From Emticicia agri (GTDB lineage: Bacteria > Bacteroidota > Bacteroidia > Cytophagales > Spirosomataceae): DNA of 64,000 bases. Shown here piece after piece: positions 9,653 through 18,691 of the stretch (position 1 is the stretch's first letter; the number at the start of each line of letters is the position of its first letter). The notes under the pieces were generated by a model that had not been told where the DNA came from, did not search any database, and worked only from the letters and a program-made list of their open reading frames with translations. Where the stretch lies: positions 62,001 through 126,000 of the forward strand of contig NZ_SEWF01000007.1 in NCBI RefSeq assembly GCF_004168285.1, written 5' to 3'. The position numbers were made by a program, and so were the translations under genes.

Positions 9653-9684
9653 AAAAAACCCGTTTGAAGATTCCTCCAAACGGG
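9653..9684 (-). terminator. Intrinsic terminator after the exported DinB gene
   Basis: CCCGTTTG (9659-9666) and CAAACGGG (9677-9684) form an 8-bp stem followed by TTTTTT on the minus strand, 12 bp after the stop at 9696. Confidence 0.8.
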
Positions 9685-9695
9685 CTGTATTTTGC

Positions 9696-10223
9696 TTAGA
9701 ATAACATTTCATTCGGTGGTTTTATACCCTTCATACGGATATAAATAGTAGTTTGTCCACGGTGGTGTGTCTGGTGTTCAAAGGCTTTGGCAAAAACCAG
9801 TTCTTTGTTCATTTCATTATTACCCATTTTCACCATCTCTTTCATTTGTGCGTCAGTCATACCTTTCAAGGCATTAATCACAAAATCGTAGCTGTCTAAT
9901 ACCGTTTTAGTGGTAGTTGCTTTTGACTTATCTGTAGATTTCTCAAGCGACCCTCTTTCAATAGGACTTTTAACACCACTCGCCAGGGCAGCAAAATTAT
10001 AATTGGCATTAGCTAAGTGCATCATTTGGTCGGCAAACGAACGAATATCTGGCGATGGTTTAAAGTCAAAACCATCATCAGGCATAGTTTCCAGATATAC
10101 TTTTGTGTAGGCTTTGGCTCTCTCCCACTCTTTTATCATCTGCTCTTTGTCAAGTGCGCTGGCACTCTTAAAGCTAAAGACAAACAGGGTCAGTAGGCTT
10201 AACAGTAAAGATGTTTTTTTCAT
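9696..10223 (-). CDS. Exported DinB-family protein
   Basis: 175 residues. The signal peptide (MKKTSLLLSLLTLFVFSFKSASA) is followed by a four-helix DinB/DfrB-like domain. The presumed metal-binding histidines are in MMHLAN and in the C-terminal EHQTHHRGQ. DinB proteins are metal-dependent four-helix bundles often acting as thiol transferases, but the function of the exported Bacteroidota members is not established. A second, cytoplasmic DinB protein lies at 37157-37681. A TAAATTTG core at 10280-10287 on the minus strand could be its promoter. Confidence 0.85.
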   Translation of the reverse strand: MKKTSLLLSLLTLFVFSFKSASALDKEQMIKEWERAKAYTKVYLETMPDDGFDFKPSPDIRSFADQMMHLANANYNFAALASGVKSPIERGSLEKSTDKSKATTTKTVLDSYDFVINALKGMTDAQMKEMVKMGNNEMNKELVFAKAFEHQTHHRGQTTIYIRMKGIKPPNEMLF

Positions 10224-10318
10224 AGTAATATCAGACCGCCGAAGCGGATGTTTAAAAGGTAATAAGAAATTGTTTCAGTCAAATTTATAAATCAAACAGT
10301 TTCAAAAGTAAATGTAAC

Positions 10319-10355
10319 AAAAAAGAGACTTGCTGTGAACAGGAAGCCTCTTTTT
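10319..10355 (-). terminator. Intrinsic terminator after the YceI gene
   Basis: AAAAAGAG and CTCTTTTT outer arms with CTT/AAG inner pairing, located just beyond the stop at 10372; the T tract follows on the minus strand. Confidence 0.7.
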
Positions 10356-10371
10356 AATAATTTATCTAAAA

Positions 10372-10935
10372 TTAATTAGCTACAAATTCTCCACTGGCTC
10401 TTAATTCTACTTCTTCGCTTACTACTGCTGCAGGCATGGCTCCTACACCAAACGCAGTACGGTTGATAGTACCAGACGCTTTGAAACCAACCAGTTTTTT
10501 ACCCTGACGGTTTTGGCCTGTACCAACCAATGTAAGGTCAACAGTAACAGGTTTGGTTACACCTTTAATGGTCAAATCACCTGTTAATTGGAATTTTTTA
10601 GGACCTGTTGGTTTGATAGCAGTACTTTTGTAAGTGATAGTCGGATATTTTTCTGTATCAAACATATCAGCTCTGTTCAAGTGTGCATCTCTGTTTTCCT
10701 GGTTGGTGTTTACACTTTTGGCATCAATAGTGAATTCAAAAACTGCATCAGAAAAATCTTCTTTTGATGAGGTAAGTTTAGCATCAAAACTTTTAAAAGT
10801 ACCATCTACTTCTGACAACATCAAGTGAGTTACAGTAAAGTTTACTTTTGCGTGTGCTTTGTCAACTGACCAAGTTTGAGCAAATGAGCTAACTGATGCC
10901 AATAGGCTAAGTACCAAAACGACTGCTTTTTTCAT
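10372..10935 (-). CDS. YceI-family periplasmic lipid-binding-like protein
   Basis: 187 residues with signal peptide MKKAVVLVLSLLASVSSFA. The mature part has the YceI signature: WSVDKAHAKVNFTVTHL at the start, DAHLNRADMFDTEKYP in the middle, and LTGDLTIKGVTKPVTVDL. YceI proteins are lipocalin-like beta-barrels thought to bind polyisoprenoid or other amphiphiles in the periplasm, often induced by envelope or pH stress. A palindrome at 10984-11008, just upstream of the start, could be an operator. Confidence 0.92.
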   Translation of the reverse strand: MKKAVVLVLSLLASVSSFAQTWSVDKAHAKVNFTVTHLMLSEVDGTFKSFDAKLTSSKEDFSDAVFEFTIDAKSVNTNQENRDAHLNRADMFDTEKYPTITYKSTAIKPTGPKKFQLTGDLTIKGVTKPVTVDLTLVGTGQNRQGKKLVGFKASGTINRTAFGVGAMPAAVVSEEVELRASGEFVAN

Positions 10936-10983
10936 TAGTCTGAGTAATTTTAATTAATAATAGTGAATTGATTAAAAGACAAA

Positions 10984-11008
10984 TGTAGATACATATAATT
11001 TATCTACA
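10984..11008. promoter_or_regulatory. 8-9-8 palindrome upstream of yceI
   Basis: TGTAGATA (10984-10991), 9-bp spacer, TATCTACA (11001-11008), a perfect inverted repeat 49 bp from the yceI start codon. The form suits a dimeric repressor site; no cognate regulator is adjacent. Confidence 0.4.
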
Positions 11009-11230
11009 AGTATTTTTCAGGTTTTAACAAAACATTAACTTATTTAAGTTCAACAAATATGATAAATCGGAACAAAAATCTTAAACATGAGTAGACATAT
11101 TCCTAAAATCACTCGGCATGCTTTATCATTAAGCAGATGTTAATTGCGCATGTCAAATAACTATACAAGTTAATGAAATATTTGCCATCTCAACTCTTTC
11201 CCAAATTTCAGCCTTTCATTCAAACAATTT

Positions 11231-11263
11231 AAAACGTTTGCACGACGATTTGAAACGTTTGCA
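11231..11263. promoter_or_regulatory. Paired LacI-type operator candidates upstream of iolB
   Basis: Two identical AAACGTTT palindromes (11232-11239 and 11253-11260), each followed by GCA, lie 21 bp apart centre to centre, two helical turns. A central CG in an A/T-flanked palindrome is the usual form of LacI-family operators, and a LacI-family gene closes this operon at 21492. A third copy at 15050-15057 lies inside iolG and may be chance. Confidence 0.55.
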
Positions 11264-11347
11264 AAAATAAATATTTTTATATTAAGTCTTTATATAATAC
11301 TATTGTAACTATTATTTGTCGGCAAGACAATTATTGCATCTCTAAAG

Positions 11348-11379
11348 TTTGCCTATACTATTTAGATAAACTAATTTTG
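11348..11379 (+). promoter_or_regulatory. Promoter of the inositol (iol) operon
   Basis: TTTG (11348-11351), 20-bp spacer, TAATTTTG (11372-11379): an exact match to the Bacteroidota TTTG/TANNTTTG promoter. Transcription would start near 11386, about 63 bp upstream of the iolB ATG. Confidence 0.65.
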
Positions 11380-11383
11380 CCAC

Positions 11384-11401
11384 AACTTGTCTATACAAGT
11401 T
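11384..11401. promoter_or_regulatory. HutC/GntR-type operator over the iol transcription start
   Basis: Perfect palindrome AACTTGT-CTAT-ACAAGTT containing GTCTATAC, which fits the HutC-subfamily GT-N-TA-N-AC operator. It begins 5 bp after the promoter core, where a bound repressor would block initiation. No GntR-family gene is in the window. Confidence 0.55.
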
Positions 11402-11448
11402 ATAACAACAATAACCTAAATTCTGCTTTTTAGCTGTATCTATTTCGT

Positions 11449-12321
11449 ATGAAAGACCAGAATCTATTAGTTAAACCACAACAAAACCCTGTTTATCAAG
11501 ATTTTACTGCCGATGATGTTGGTTGGAAATACCTGAATTTTGGCGCAAGGCTTATGCAAAAAGGTGAAACATGGGAATATGACACAACAGCGCATGAAAT
11601 GGCAATTGTGGTTTTAGGAGGAAATTTTAAGGTAGATTCAGATAAAGGCACCTGGGAAGTAACCAACGGACGCAAAGATGTTTTTAGTGGTATTGCTCAT
11701 ACGCTTTATTTACCCCGCCATACTAAATTCACACTTACCGCTACCAGCGACATACTGGATATTGCCTATTCGTGGGTAACCACCGACCAGGATTTTGCCC
11801 CTTATCTGAAACAGCCTGAAGAATGTGCCATTGAATTAAGAGGGGGTGATAATGCCAATCGTCAGATAAACAGCCTCGTCCAGCCGGGTTTTCCCTGTCA
11901 TAAAATTGTTTGTGTAGAAGTGTACACCCCCTCAGGTAACTGGAGTTCTTTTCCGGCACATAAACACGACGAAAGGAAAGTAGATACAGATGGCAAATTA
12001 ATCGAAGCCGAATTAGAAGAAATCTATTTTTATAAATTCCAGTCTCCGCAAGCGTATGCAATCCAGCAGGTTTATACCTACGACAGAAGTTTAGATGAAA
12101 TCATAAGAGCCCGAAACAATGAGGCCGTATTGGTTCCTAAAGGTTATCATCCGGTAGCCGCCTGTCATGGATACCACGCTTACTATCTTAACTTTTTAGC
12201 CGGAAGCGACCAGGTTCTCACTGCTACCAACGACCCCGACCATGAATGGATTTATGGTACATGGAAAACACAAGACCCAAGATTACCATTGGTAACTGCC
12301 GATATGAACGTTAAAACCTGA
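11449..12321 (+). CDS. iolB: 5-deoxy-glucuronate isomerase
   Basis: 290 residues, first gene of the inositol operon. IolB isomerises 5-deoxy-D-glucuronate to 2-deoxy-5-keto-D-gluconate. The protein has the family's double-cupin layout. Metal-site and substrate-region motifs are visible: SSFPAHKHDE in the middle, and LVPKGYHPVAACHGYHAYYLN followed by the C-terminal DHEWIYGTW. Length matches the family (about 270-300). It is separated from iolC by one base, which implies tight translational coupling. Confidence 0.95.
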   Translation: MKDQNLLVKPQQNPVYQDFTADDVGWKYLNFGARLMQKGETWEYDTTAHEMAIVVLGGNFKVDSDKGTWEVTNGRKDVFSGIAHTLYLPRHTKFTLTATSDILDIAYSWVTTDQDFAPYLKQPEECAIELRGGDNANRQINSLVQPGFPCHKIVCVEVYTPSGNWSSFPAHKHDERKVDTDGKLIEAELEEIYFYKFQSPQAYAIQQVYTYDRSLDEIIRARNNEAVLVPKGYHPVAACHGYHAYYLNFLAGSDQVLTATNDPDHEWIYGTWKTQDPRLPLVTADMNVKT

Positions 12322-12322
12322 T

Positions 12323-13342
12323 ATGCAAGAAAACAATAGAAAATACGATATTCTGACAATAGGTCGCTCGTCTATTGATTTATACTCTAATGATATAGGC
12401 TCACCTTTTGTTGATATTACCTCCTTTGGTGCTTTTGTGGGTGGTTCACCATTAAATATTGCCGTAGGCTGCAAACGTTTAGGGCTGAATACAGGTTTCC
12501 TGACAGCCGTAGGCAACGACCAGGTAGGAAAATTCATTCTCAATTTCCTGAATAAAGAAGGCATCAATACCTCATCAATTCCAACCATTACTACTGCCCG
12601 TAGTTCGGCCGTGATTTTGGGAATTGAACCACCTGACAGGTTTCCATTAGTCTATTATCGTGATAATTGCGCTGATATTCAGGTAAATCTGGAACATATA
12701 CGTCAAGCTGATATTTCGCAATACCGTTCGGTGATGTTCTCAGGAACGGCGTTCAGCAAAGACCCGAGCCGCACAGCCATGTTTTATGCCATAGAAGAGG
12801 CTAAAAAACAGGGAGCTGTTACGGCACTTGACATAGACTTTCGTGCTGACCAATGGTTTGACCCTCTGGCGTTTGGGGTAACCATCAGAGCCGCTCTTCC
12901 TTATATGGATTTTGTTTTAGGTACAGAAGAAGAAATTCTGGCAGCTTTTATGACCGACCCTAAACAATTAGAAATTAAACATCAACAAATCTCTGCTCCC
13001 GAAATCAGAGGAAATATTGATAGTGCCATTCAAGAAATTCTGCGCAAAGGCGTAAAAACCTTGATTGTGAAGCGTGGTGCAGAAGGCGCATCTATATTCC
13101 GACCAGGAGAAGAAGAAGTAAAAGTACCCGGATTTCCGGTAGAGGTAATAAATGTATTAGGCGCAGGAGACTCATTTGCCGCAGGTTTTATGTATGGTTT
13201 CTTGCAAGGCTGGGACTTGTACAAAGCCGTAAGAATGGCTAATGCTACGGGTGCTATTATGGTTACCAAGCACGGTTGTGCCAATTTTATGGCAACACTC
13301 GAAGAAGCAATAGCTTTTGCTGATAGCAAAGGTGGTTTATAA
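12323..13342 (+). CDS. iolC: 5-dehydro-2-deoxygluconokinase (PfkB family)
   Basis: 339 residues. The ribokinase/PfkB sugar kinase fold is shown by the N-terminal ILTIGRSSIDLY, the sugar-binding GGSPLNIAVGCKRLG, and the C-terminal VLGAGDSFAAGFMYG containing the anion hole and catalytic Asp. In this pathway it phosphorylates 2-deoxy-5-keto-gluconate at C6. Its position between iolB and iolA supports IolC over other PfkB kinases. There is 1 bp to iolB and 28 bp to the next gene. Confidence 0.93.
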   Translation: MQENNRKYDILTIGRSSIDLYSNDIGSPFVDITSFGAFVGGSPLNIAVGCKRLGLNTGFLTAVGNDQVGKFILNFLNKEGINTSSIPTITTARSSAVILGIEPPDRFPLVYYRDNCADIQVNLEHIRQADISQYRSVMFSGTAFSKDPSRTAMFYAIEEAKKQGAVTALDIDFRADQWFDPLAFGVTIRAALPYMDFVLGTEEEILAAFMTDPKQLEIKHQQISAPEIRGNIDSAIQEILRKGVKTLIVKRGAEGASIFRPGEEEVKVPGFPVEVINVLGAGDSFAAGFMYGFLQGWDLYKAVRMANATGAIMVTKHGCANFMATLEEAIAFADSKGGL

Positions 13343-13370
13343 TCAATAAAGAAAAATTCTATTCAAATAA

Positions 13371-14837
13371 ATGGTAAAATTAAATAACTATATAGACGGA
13401 CATTGGGTAAATAGCTACTCAGAGGGAACATTAGAGGTAAAAAATCCTGCTAATCAGGAAGTGATAGCGAAAGTGCCACAAGGTTCAGTACAAGATGTAC
13501 AAAAAGCAGCCGAGGCTGCTGCCAAAGCATTTCCTGAATGGAGAAATATTCCGGCTCACCGCAGGGTACAGTATCTGTTTAAACTGAAAACACTGTTAGA
13601 AGATAACATTGATGATATTTCAAAAACCATTGTATTAGAAAGCGGCAAAACCTTTGGTGAAGCAAAAGCCGAAATGCAACGTGCCATTGAAAACGTAGAA
13701 AACGCTTGCGGTATCCCAACCATGATGCAAGGTACTTTCTCGGAAGATATTGCCCGTGGAGTTGATGAATTTATGATTCGCCAGCCTGTGGGTGTTTGTG
13801 CGTGTATCGCCCCTTTCAATTTTCCGGGTATGATTCCATTCTGGTTCTTACCTTATGCTATTGCTTGTGGCAATACTTATATCATCAAACCATCAGAGAA
13901 AGTACCTTTAACTATGACCAAGGTAGTGGAGTTGATGGAAAAATTGGATTTACCTACAGGTGTAGTCAACCTGGTTCATGGTACCAAAGATGTAGTTGAC
14001 GGCATCCTGCAACATCCGGCTATTCGTGCTATCAGTTTTGTAGGCTCAAGCAATGTAGCACGTTATGTATATTCGCAGGGAGCTTTATATGGTAAAAGAG
14101 TACAGGCGCAAGGGGGTGCCAAAAATCCGGTATTAGTCTTGCCTGATGCGGATATTGAAATGACTACCCAGATTATTACGGATAGTGTATATGGTTGTGC
14201 CGGACAACGTTGTTTAGCCGCCTCAACAATTATTACAGTTGGCGACCATAAGCAAATCACCGAAAGCCTGGTAGAAGCCGCTAAAGGGCGTACAACCGGA
14301 TTCGGATTAGATGAAAAGAGTCTGATGGGGCCTGTAATTACCCCTGAAAGCAAAAACAGAGTAGAGCAACTGATTCAACAAGGGGTAAGCGAAGGCGGAA
14401 GATTGTTGGTAGATGGAAGCAACAAGAAGGTATCAGGCTATGAAAATGGGAACTTTATATTGCCTACCATTATAGAAGATATACCATTAAGTAGCCATGT
14501 AGCGCAAACCGAGATTTTTGGTCCTGTGATGTCGCTGATGCACCTGAATGATGTTGATGAAGCCATCGAATTTATCAATAGTGGTAAATATGGCAATGCG
14601 GCTTGCATCTTTACAAGTAGTGGAGCCAATGCCCGTAAATTCAGACATGATGCTGATGCCGGAAATATCGGTATCAATATCGGCGTAGCGGCTCCTATGG
14701 CCCAATTCCCATTCTCAGGTTGGAAAGATAGCTTCTTTGGTGATTTGCATGGACAAGGTATGCACTCTGTTGAGTTCTTCACACAGACCAAAGTTGTGAT
14801 TGAACGCTGGTTGAAAGAATGGACTCGTAAATTCTAA
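13371..14837 (+). CDS. iolA: CoA-acylating (methyl)malonate-semialdehyde dehydrogenase
   Basis: 488 residues, an aldehyde dehydrogenase of the MmsA/IolA type. Visible are the NAD-binding [13 protein letters not shown], the catalytic cysteine in [11 protein letters not shown], the glutamate-bearing QAQGGAKNP (in this subfamily the usual general-base region reads GAKN), and the C-terminal [14 protein letters not shown] typical of MmsA. It converts malonate semialdehyde from the IolJ aldolase to acetyl-CoA with CO2 release and NADH formation, the last step of the pathway. Confidence 0.93.
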   Translation: MVKLNNYIDGHWVNSYSEGTLEVKNPANQEVIAKVPQGSVQDVQKAAEAAAKAFPEWRNIPAHRRVQYLFKLKTLLEDNIDDISKTIVLESGKTFGEAKAEMQRAIENVENACGIPTMMQGTFSEDIARGVDEFMIRQPVGVCACIAPFNFPGMIPFWFLPYAIACGNTYIIKPSEKVPLTMTKVVELMEKLDLPTGVVNLVHGTKDVVDGILQHPAIRAISFVGSSNVARYVYSQGALYGKRVQAQGGAKNPVLVLPDADIEMTTQIITDSVYGCAGQRCLAASTIITVGDHKQITESLVEAAKGRTTGFGLDEKSLMGPVITPESKNRVEQLIQQGVSEGGRLLVDGSNKKVSGYENGNFILPTIIEDIPLSSHVAQTEIFGPVMSLMHLNDVDEAIEFINSGKYGNAACIFTSSGANARKFRHDADAGNIGINIGVAAPMAQFPFSGWKDSFFGDLHGQGMHSVEFFTQTKVVIERWLKEWTRKF

Positions 14838-14894
14838 TAGAATCCACCAATAAATAAATCGATTTAAACTATAACTTACCTATATAATATAGTA

Positions 14895-15923
14895 ATGAAA
14901 AAAACACTTAAAATCGGCATTGTCGGGCTTGGGCGTATCGGACAAATCCATCTTTCCAATATAACTACCCGGATAAAAAATGCAGAAGTAGTAGCTGCTG
15001 CTGATATATCAGAAAACTTGCTGGATTTTGCCAGAAGACATGGCGTAGAAAACGTTTCTACCAATCCTGAATCTGTGCTGACGAATCCCGAAGTTGATGC
15101 CGTGATTATCTGTACCCCTACTCCATCGCATGTACCTTATACGATTTTAGCTGCCCAACATGGGAAACATATTTTCTGTGAAAAACCGCTTGACTTAAAT
15201 ATTGAACAGATTTTAGCAGCCAAAGAAGCCGTTGAATTAGCCAACGTACAATTAATGTTAGGTTTTAACAGACGCTTTGATGCCAACTTTCTGAAAGTAA
15301 AAGAGATGGTTCATGGTGGCTTAGTTGGTGACCCTCATATCCTGAAAATAACCAGCCGAGACCCGAATCCGCCACAAATAGAATACGTAAAATCATCAGG
15401 TGGGCTTTTCATGGATATGGCCATTCATGATTTTGATATGGCACGCTATGTAATGAACAGCGAAGTAGTAGAAGTATATGCCAAAGGCAAAGTATTGGTT
15501 GATGCTCGTATTGGCGACGAAGGCGATATTGATACAGCCATTACTACCCTTACTTTTGCCAATGGTGCAATTGGGGTAATAGATAATAGCCGTAAAGCGG
15601 TATATGGTTACGACCAACGCATTGAAGTTTTTGGTTCGGGAGGTATGACCCAAACTAAAAATAATACCCCAGATACGCATGAATATTATAATGAAAAAGG
15701 CGGCCATTTGTCATTACCGCTCAATTTCTTCTTAGAAAGATATGCCGAATCTTATGTGAACGAAATTAACGTTTTTGTAGCAAGTGTACTATCAGGTGAA
15801 AAAGTACCTGTAAGTGCACATGATGGGCTAATGGCCACAGCCATTGCCATTGCCGCTAAACAATCTTGTCAGGAAGAAAAACCAATCAGAGTAGAAGAGA
15901 TACTCAATGCCTTGATGGCATAG
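14895..15923 (+). CDS. iolG: Inositol 2-dehydrogenase (Gfo/Idh/MocA family)
   Basis: 342 residues. The N-terminal Rossmann motif GIVGLGRIGQIH, the EKP motif in HIFCEKPLDLN, and DMAIHDFDMARY in the catalytic region are those of Gfo/Idh/MocA oxidoreductases. IolG oxidises myo-inositol to scyllo-inosose with NAD, the first step of the operon's pathway. Other family members oxidise other sugars; operon position supports IolG. An AAACGTTT octamer at 15050-15057 within the gene matches the operator candidates upstream of iolB. Confidence 0.92.
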   Translation: MKKTLKIGIVGLGRIGQIHLSNITTRIKNAEVVAAADISENLLDFARRHGVENVSTNPESVLTNPEVDAVIICTPTPSHVPYTILAAQHGKHIFCEKPLDLNIEQILAAKEAVELANVQLMLGFNRRFDANFLKVKEMVHGGLVGDPHILKITSRDPNPPQIEYVKSSGGLFMDMAIHDFDMARYVMNSEVVEVYAKGKVLVDARIGDEGDIDTAITTLTFANGAIGVIDNSRKAVYGYDQRIEVFGSGGMTQTKNNTPDTHEYYNEKGGHLSLPLNFFLERYAESYVNEINVFVASVLSGEKVPVSAHDGLMATAIAIAAKQSCQEEKPIRVEEILNALMA

Positions 15924-15979
15924 TAGTCTGAGAGTACCCCAAAACACCAATTCAACCTTATAACCTAAGTATTATTCGA

Positions 15980-17590
15980 ATGGAAACACCTGGTTTACAT
16001 ACGCTCGACTATATAGTATTTTTTCTATACTTTGTTCTCATACTTGGTTATGGGTATTGGGTATTTCGTAAAAAGAGTGCCGATAATAATACCGCCAACG
16101 GCTATTTTCTGGCCGAGGGTTCTCTGACTTTCTGGGCAATTGGTGCTTCATTAATTGCCTCAAACATCTCCGCAGAGCATTTTATTGGTATGTCAGGTTC
16201 GGGCTTTGCCATTGGTTTGGCTATCTCTTCTTACGAGTGGATGTCAGCAGCAACACTCTTGGTAGTAGCAGTCTTTTTTCTACCTGTTTATCTCAGAAAC
16301 AAGATATATACCATGCCGCAGTTTCTGCGTCAGCGGTATAACCCTGTGGTGGCTACCACTATGGCTATTTTCTGGCTATTGCTATATGTCTTCGTAAATC
16401 TCACTTCTATTCTGTATTTAGGGGCTTTGGCTTTAGAGGTAACCGCCGGAGTGGACTTCAATATGTCTATTATTGCTTTGGCCGTTTTTGCTATTATTAT
16501 CACCATCGGTGGCATGAAGGTAATCGGCTATACCGATGTGATTCAGGTAGTAGTACTGGTATTAGGTGGATTAATTACCACTTATCTGGCTATGGATTTA
16601 GTAGCGAAACATTTTGATAAGCCTAATATTTTAAGTGCCTTTGGTACATTGAAACAGCAGGCTGACTCTCATTTCCACATGATTCTGCCAAAATCAAGTC
16701 CTTATTATAAAGACCTGCCGGGTTTGACAGTAATCATAGGTGCGATGTGGGTTAATAACCTGAACTACTGGGGTTGTAACCAATACATCGTTCAACGTAC
16801 TTTAGGAGCCGATTTAAAAACAGCCCGTCAGGGAATTGTCTTTGCAGCTTTCTTAAAATTATTAATTCCATTGATTGTAGTTATTCCGGGTATTGCAGCT
16901 TTTGTATTGTATCAGAATGGCGTATTTCAGAAAGAAATGTTAGATACTACCGGAGTAGTAAAACCAGACCATGCCTATCCTGTTTTGTTAAACTTATTAC
17001 CATCGGGCTTAAAAGGCATTGCCTTTGCCGCTTTAACTGCCGCAATCGTAGCCTCATTGGCCGGAAAAGCCAATAGTATTTCTACGATTTTCTCATTAGA
17101 TATTTACAAAATTTACATTAAGCCCGATGCATCTGACAAACATCTGGTAAGAGTAGGCCGGATAGCCGTTTGGGTAGCAATGGGAATCGCAGCCTTAATT
17201 GCTCCACAATTGCGTGTTTTAGACCAGGCTTATCAGTTTGTACAGGAATATTCAAGTTTCATAACACCGGGCGTATTTGCTATTTTCTTTTTAGGTCTTT
17301 TCTGGAAAAGAACAACAGGCACAGCCGCCCTTGTAGCGGCATTATTGACTATTCCGCTATCGTTAGGCGGTAAAATCTGGTATTCAGAGATTCCGTTTTT
17401 AGACCGTATGGGTATTATATTCTTGATTTTAGTAGCAATTATGGTAGCTATAAGCATGACTTCTAAAAAAGCTGACAATACCAAAGGTATGGATATAGGT
17501 GTACCTAAACCTAATTTTACTACCGGATTTATTATCTATAGTGTCATTATTTGTGGTATTTTAGTGGCATTATATACAGCGTTCTGGTGA
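15980..17590 (+). CDS. Sodium:solute symporter, probable myo-inositol importer
   Basis: 536 residues with about 13-14 hydrophobic segments and the SSS-family core (LAEGSLTFWAIGASLIASNISAEHFIG near the N-terminus, LAGKANSISTIFSLDIYK in the second half). SSS carriers couple sugar or vitamin uptake to sodium. The subgroup with this N-terminal region includes SGLT-like sugar and inositol transporters. Placement between iolG and iolJ makes inositol the likely substrate. A GC-rich hairpin follows at 17634-17664. Confidence 0.88.
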   Translation: METPGLHTLDYIVFFLYFVLILGYGYWVFRKKSADNNTANGYFLAEGSLTFWAIGASLIASNISAEHFIGMSGSGFAIGLAISSYEWMSAATLLVVAVFFLPVYLRNKIYTMPQFLRQRYNPVVATTMAIFWLLLYVFVNLTSILYLGALALEVTAGVDFNMSIIALAVFAIIITIGGMKVIGYTDVIQVVVLVLGGLITTYLAMDLVAKHFDKPNILSAFGTLKQQADSHFHMILPKSSPYYKDLPGLTVIIGAMWVNNLNYWGCNQYIVQRTLGADLKTARQGIVFAAFLKLLIPLIVVIPGIAAFVLYQNGVFQKEMLDTTGVVKPDHAYPVLLNLLPSGLKGIAFAALTAAIVASLAGKANSISTIFSLDIYKIYIKPDASDKHLVRVGRIAVWVAMGIAALIAPQLRVLDQAYQFVQEYSSFITPGVFAIFFLGLFWKRTTGTAALVAALLTIPLSLGGKIWYSEIPFLDRMGIIFLILVAIMVAISMTSKKADNTKGMDIGVPKPNFTTGFIIYSVIICGILVALYTAFW

Positions 17591-17633
17591 GAATAGGTTA
17601 TTCTGTCTGATATTAAATATTTTATTAATAACT

Positions 17634-17664
17634 GCGAACGGGACGCAACCGTCACCCGGTTCGC
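17634..17664 (+). promoter_or_regulatory. GC-rich intra-operon hairpin before iolJ
   Basis: Outer stem GCGAAC/GTTCGC (17634-17639 with 17659-17664), then GG/CC, then GACG/CGTC around the loop CAAC, with small bulges. T6 follows at 17672-17677, 5 bp before the iolJ ATG. It could be a partial terminator or mRNA-stability element that sets the ratio of transporter to downstream enzymes. It is the most GC-rich patch in the intergenic DNA of the operon. Confidence 0.55.
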
Positions 17665-17681
17665 ACCACAATTTTTTAAAA

Positions 17682-18626
17682 ATGCTTTTAACAACCAAAG
17701 AAATATTCAAAAAGTGTTATGGCAAATATGGGATTCCTGCCGTAAATGTGTTTTATATGGAAGAAGTGCATGGACTATTTGAGGCCGCACAAAAAGCCAA
17801 TGCACCATTTATTGTACAGACTACTCCCTTTGCCCGTGATTATGCACACCCGAAAATGCTGATTGCCATGATTGAAGCAGCAGCTAAGATTTATCCGAAA
17901 GTAGTGTATGCGGTGCATGTTGACCACGGTGTAGAAGAACATATCTATGATGCGATTGATAGCGGAAGTTATACATCAGTCATGATTGATGCTTCGCACG
18001 ATGATTTCGATACCAATGTAGCCCGTACTAAAGCAGTAGTAGACAGAGCCCATGCCAAAGGCATAAGCGTAGAAGCTGAATTGGGTGTGCTGGCAGGTAT
18101 TGAAGATGATATAGTAATTGAAGCCGGGAAATCATCTTATACTAACCCGAAAGATGTTGAAAGGTTTGTACACGCCACAGATTGCGATTGTCTGGCAATT
18201 GCCGTTGGAACAAGTCACGGAGCTTATAAATTCAAAGGTAAACAAGGGATTCAGTTTCATATTTTAGAAGAAATTCAGCAACGGTTGCCTGAATTTCCAT
18301 TAGTATTACATGGAGGTTCATCAGTAAACCCGGAGGAAATTCGTCGTATCAATAATGCGGGCGGAGCCTTGAAAGACGATGCGCAAGGCGTAGCAATGGC
18401 CGAAATTCAGAAAGCCATCAGCTTAGGCGTTTGTAAAATTAATATTGCTACCGATACCCGATTACTCTGGACAAGAGTAGTCCGTGAATTTTTCAGAGAT
18501 ACTCCAGAACAATTTGCCCCAACAACACCGGGTAAAGTTCTGATGGAAGAATACGTAAAATTCATGCTCAATAAATTTGACGACTTCGGCACCACAGGCA
18601 AAGGAATAGATTTTGGAATTAGCTAA
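17682..18626 (+). CDS. iolJ: 6-phospho-5-dehydro-2-deoxy-D-gluconate aldolase (class II FBA family)
   Basis: 314 residues. Class II fructose-bisphosphate aldolase family: the zinc ligands lie in YAVHVDHG, in the following glutamate region (SVEAELGVLAG), in AVGTSHGAYK and in LVLHGGSS. Phosphate binding is in the C-terminal KINIATDTR. In an inositol operon this enzyme is IolJ, cleaving the IolC product to DHAP and malonate semialdehyde. A plain glycolytic aldolase is the alternative, but the context argues for IolJ. Confidence 0.9.
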   Translation: MLLTTKEIFKKCYGKYGIPAVNVFYMEEVHGLFEAAQKANAPFIVQTTPFARDYAHPKMLIAMIEAAAKIYPKVVYAVHVDHGVEEHIYDAIDSGSYTSVMIDASHDDFDTNVARTKAVVDRAHAKGISVEAELGVLAGIEDDIVIEAGKSSYTNPKDVERFVHATDCDCLAIAVGTSHGAYKFKGKQGIQFHILEEIQQRLPEFPLVLHGGSSVNPEEIRRINNAGGALKDDAQGVAMAEIQKAISLGVCKINIATDTRLLWTRVVREFFRDTPEQFAPTTPGKVLMEEYVKFMLNKFDDFGTTGKGIDFGIS

Positions 18627-18691
18627 GAATTGGGCACAATTATATTGTAACATTTATTCGCTAATTCACCATTCACAAATTCACGATTATC

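Larger units (their letters stand above)
10936..11448. other. Divergent intergenic region between yceI and the inositol operon
   Basis: 513 bp without an ORF. It holds a palindrome near yceI (10984-11008), two AAACGTTT sites (11231-11263), a promoter (11348-11379) and a HutC-type palindrome (11384-11401). The 12-mer CTATACAAGTTA occurs at 11161-11172 and again at 11391-11402, inside the palindrome. Confidence 0.7.

Noticed and set aside
15050-15057. AAACGTTT inside iolG as a third LacI operator
   Set aside because: An 8-mer is expected about once in 64 kb by chance, and this copy lacks the GCA flank; noted but not called.
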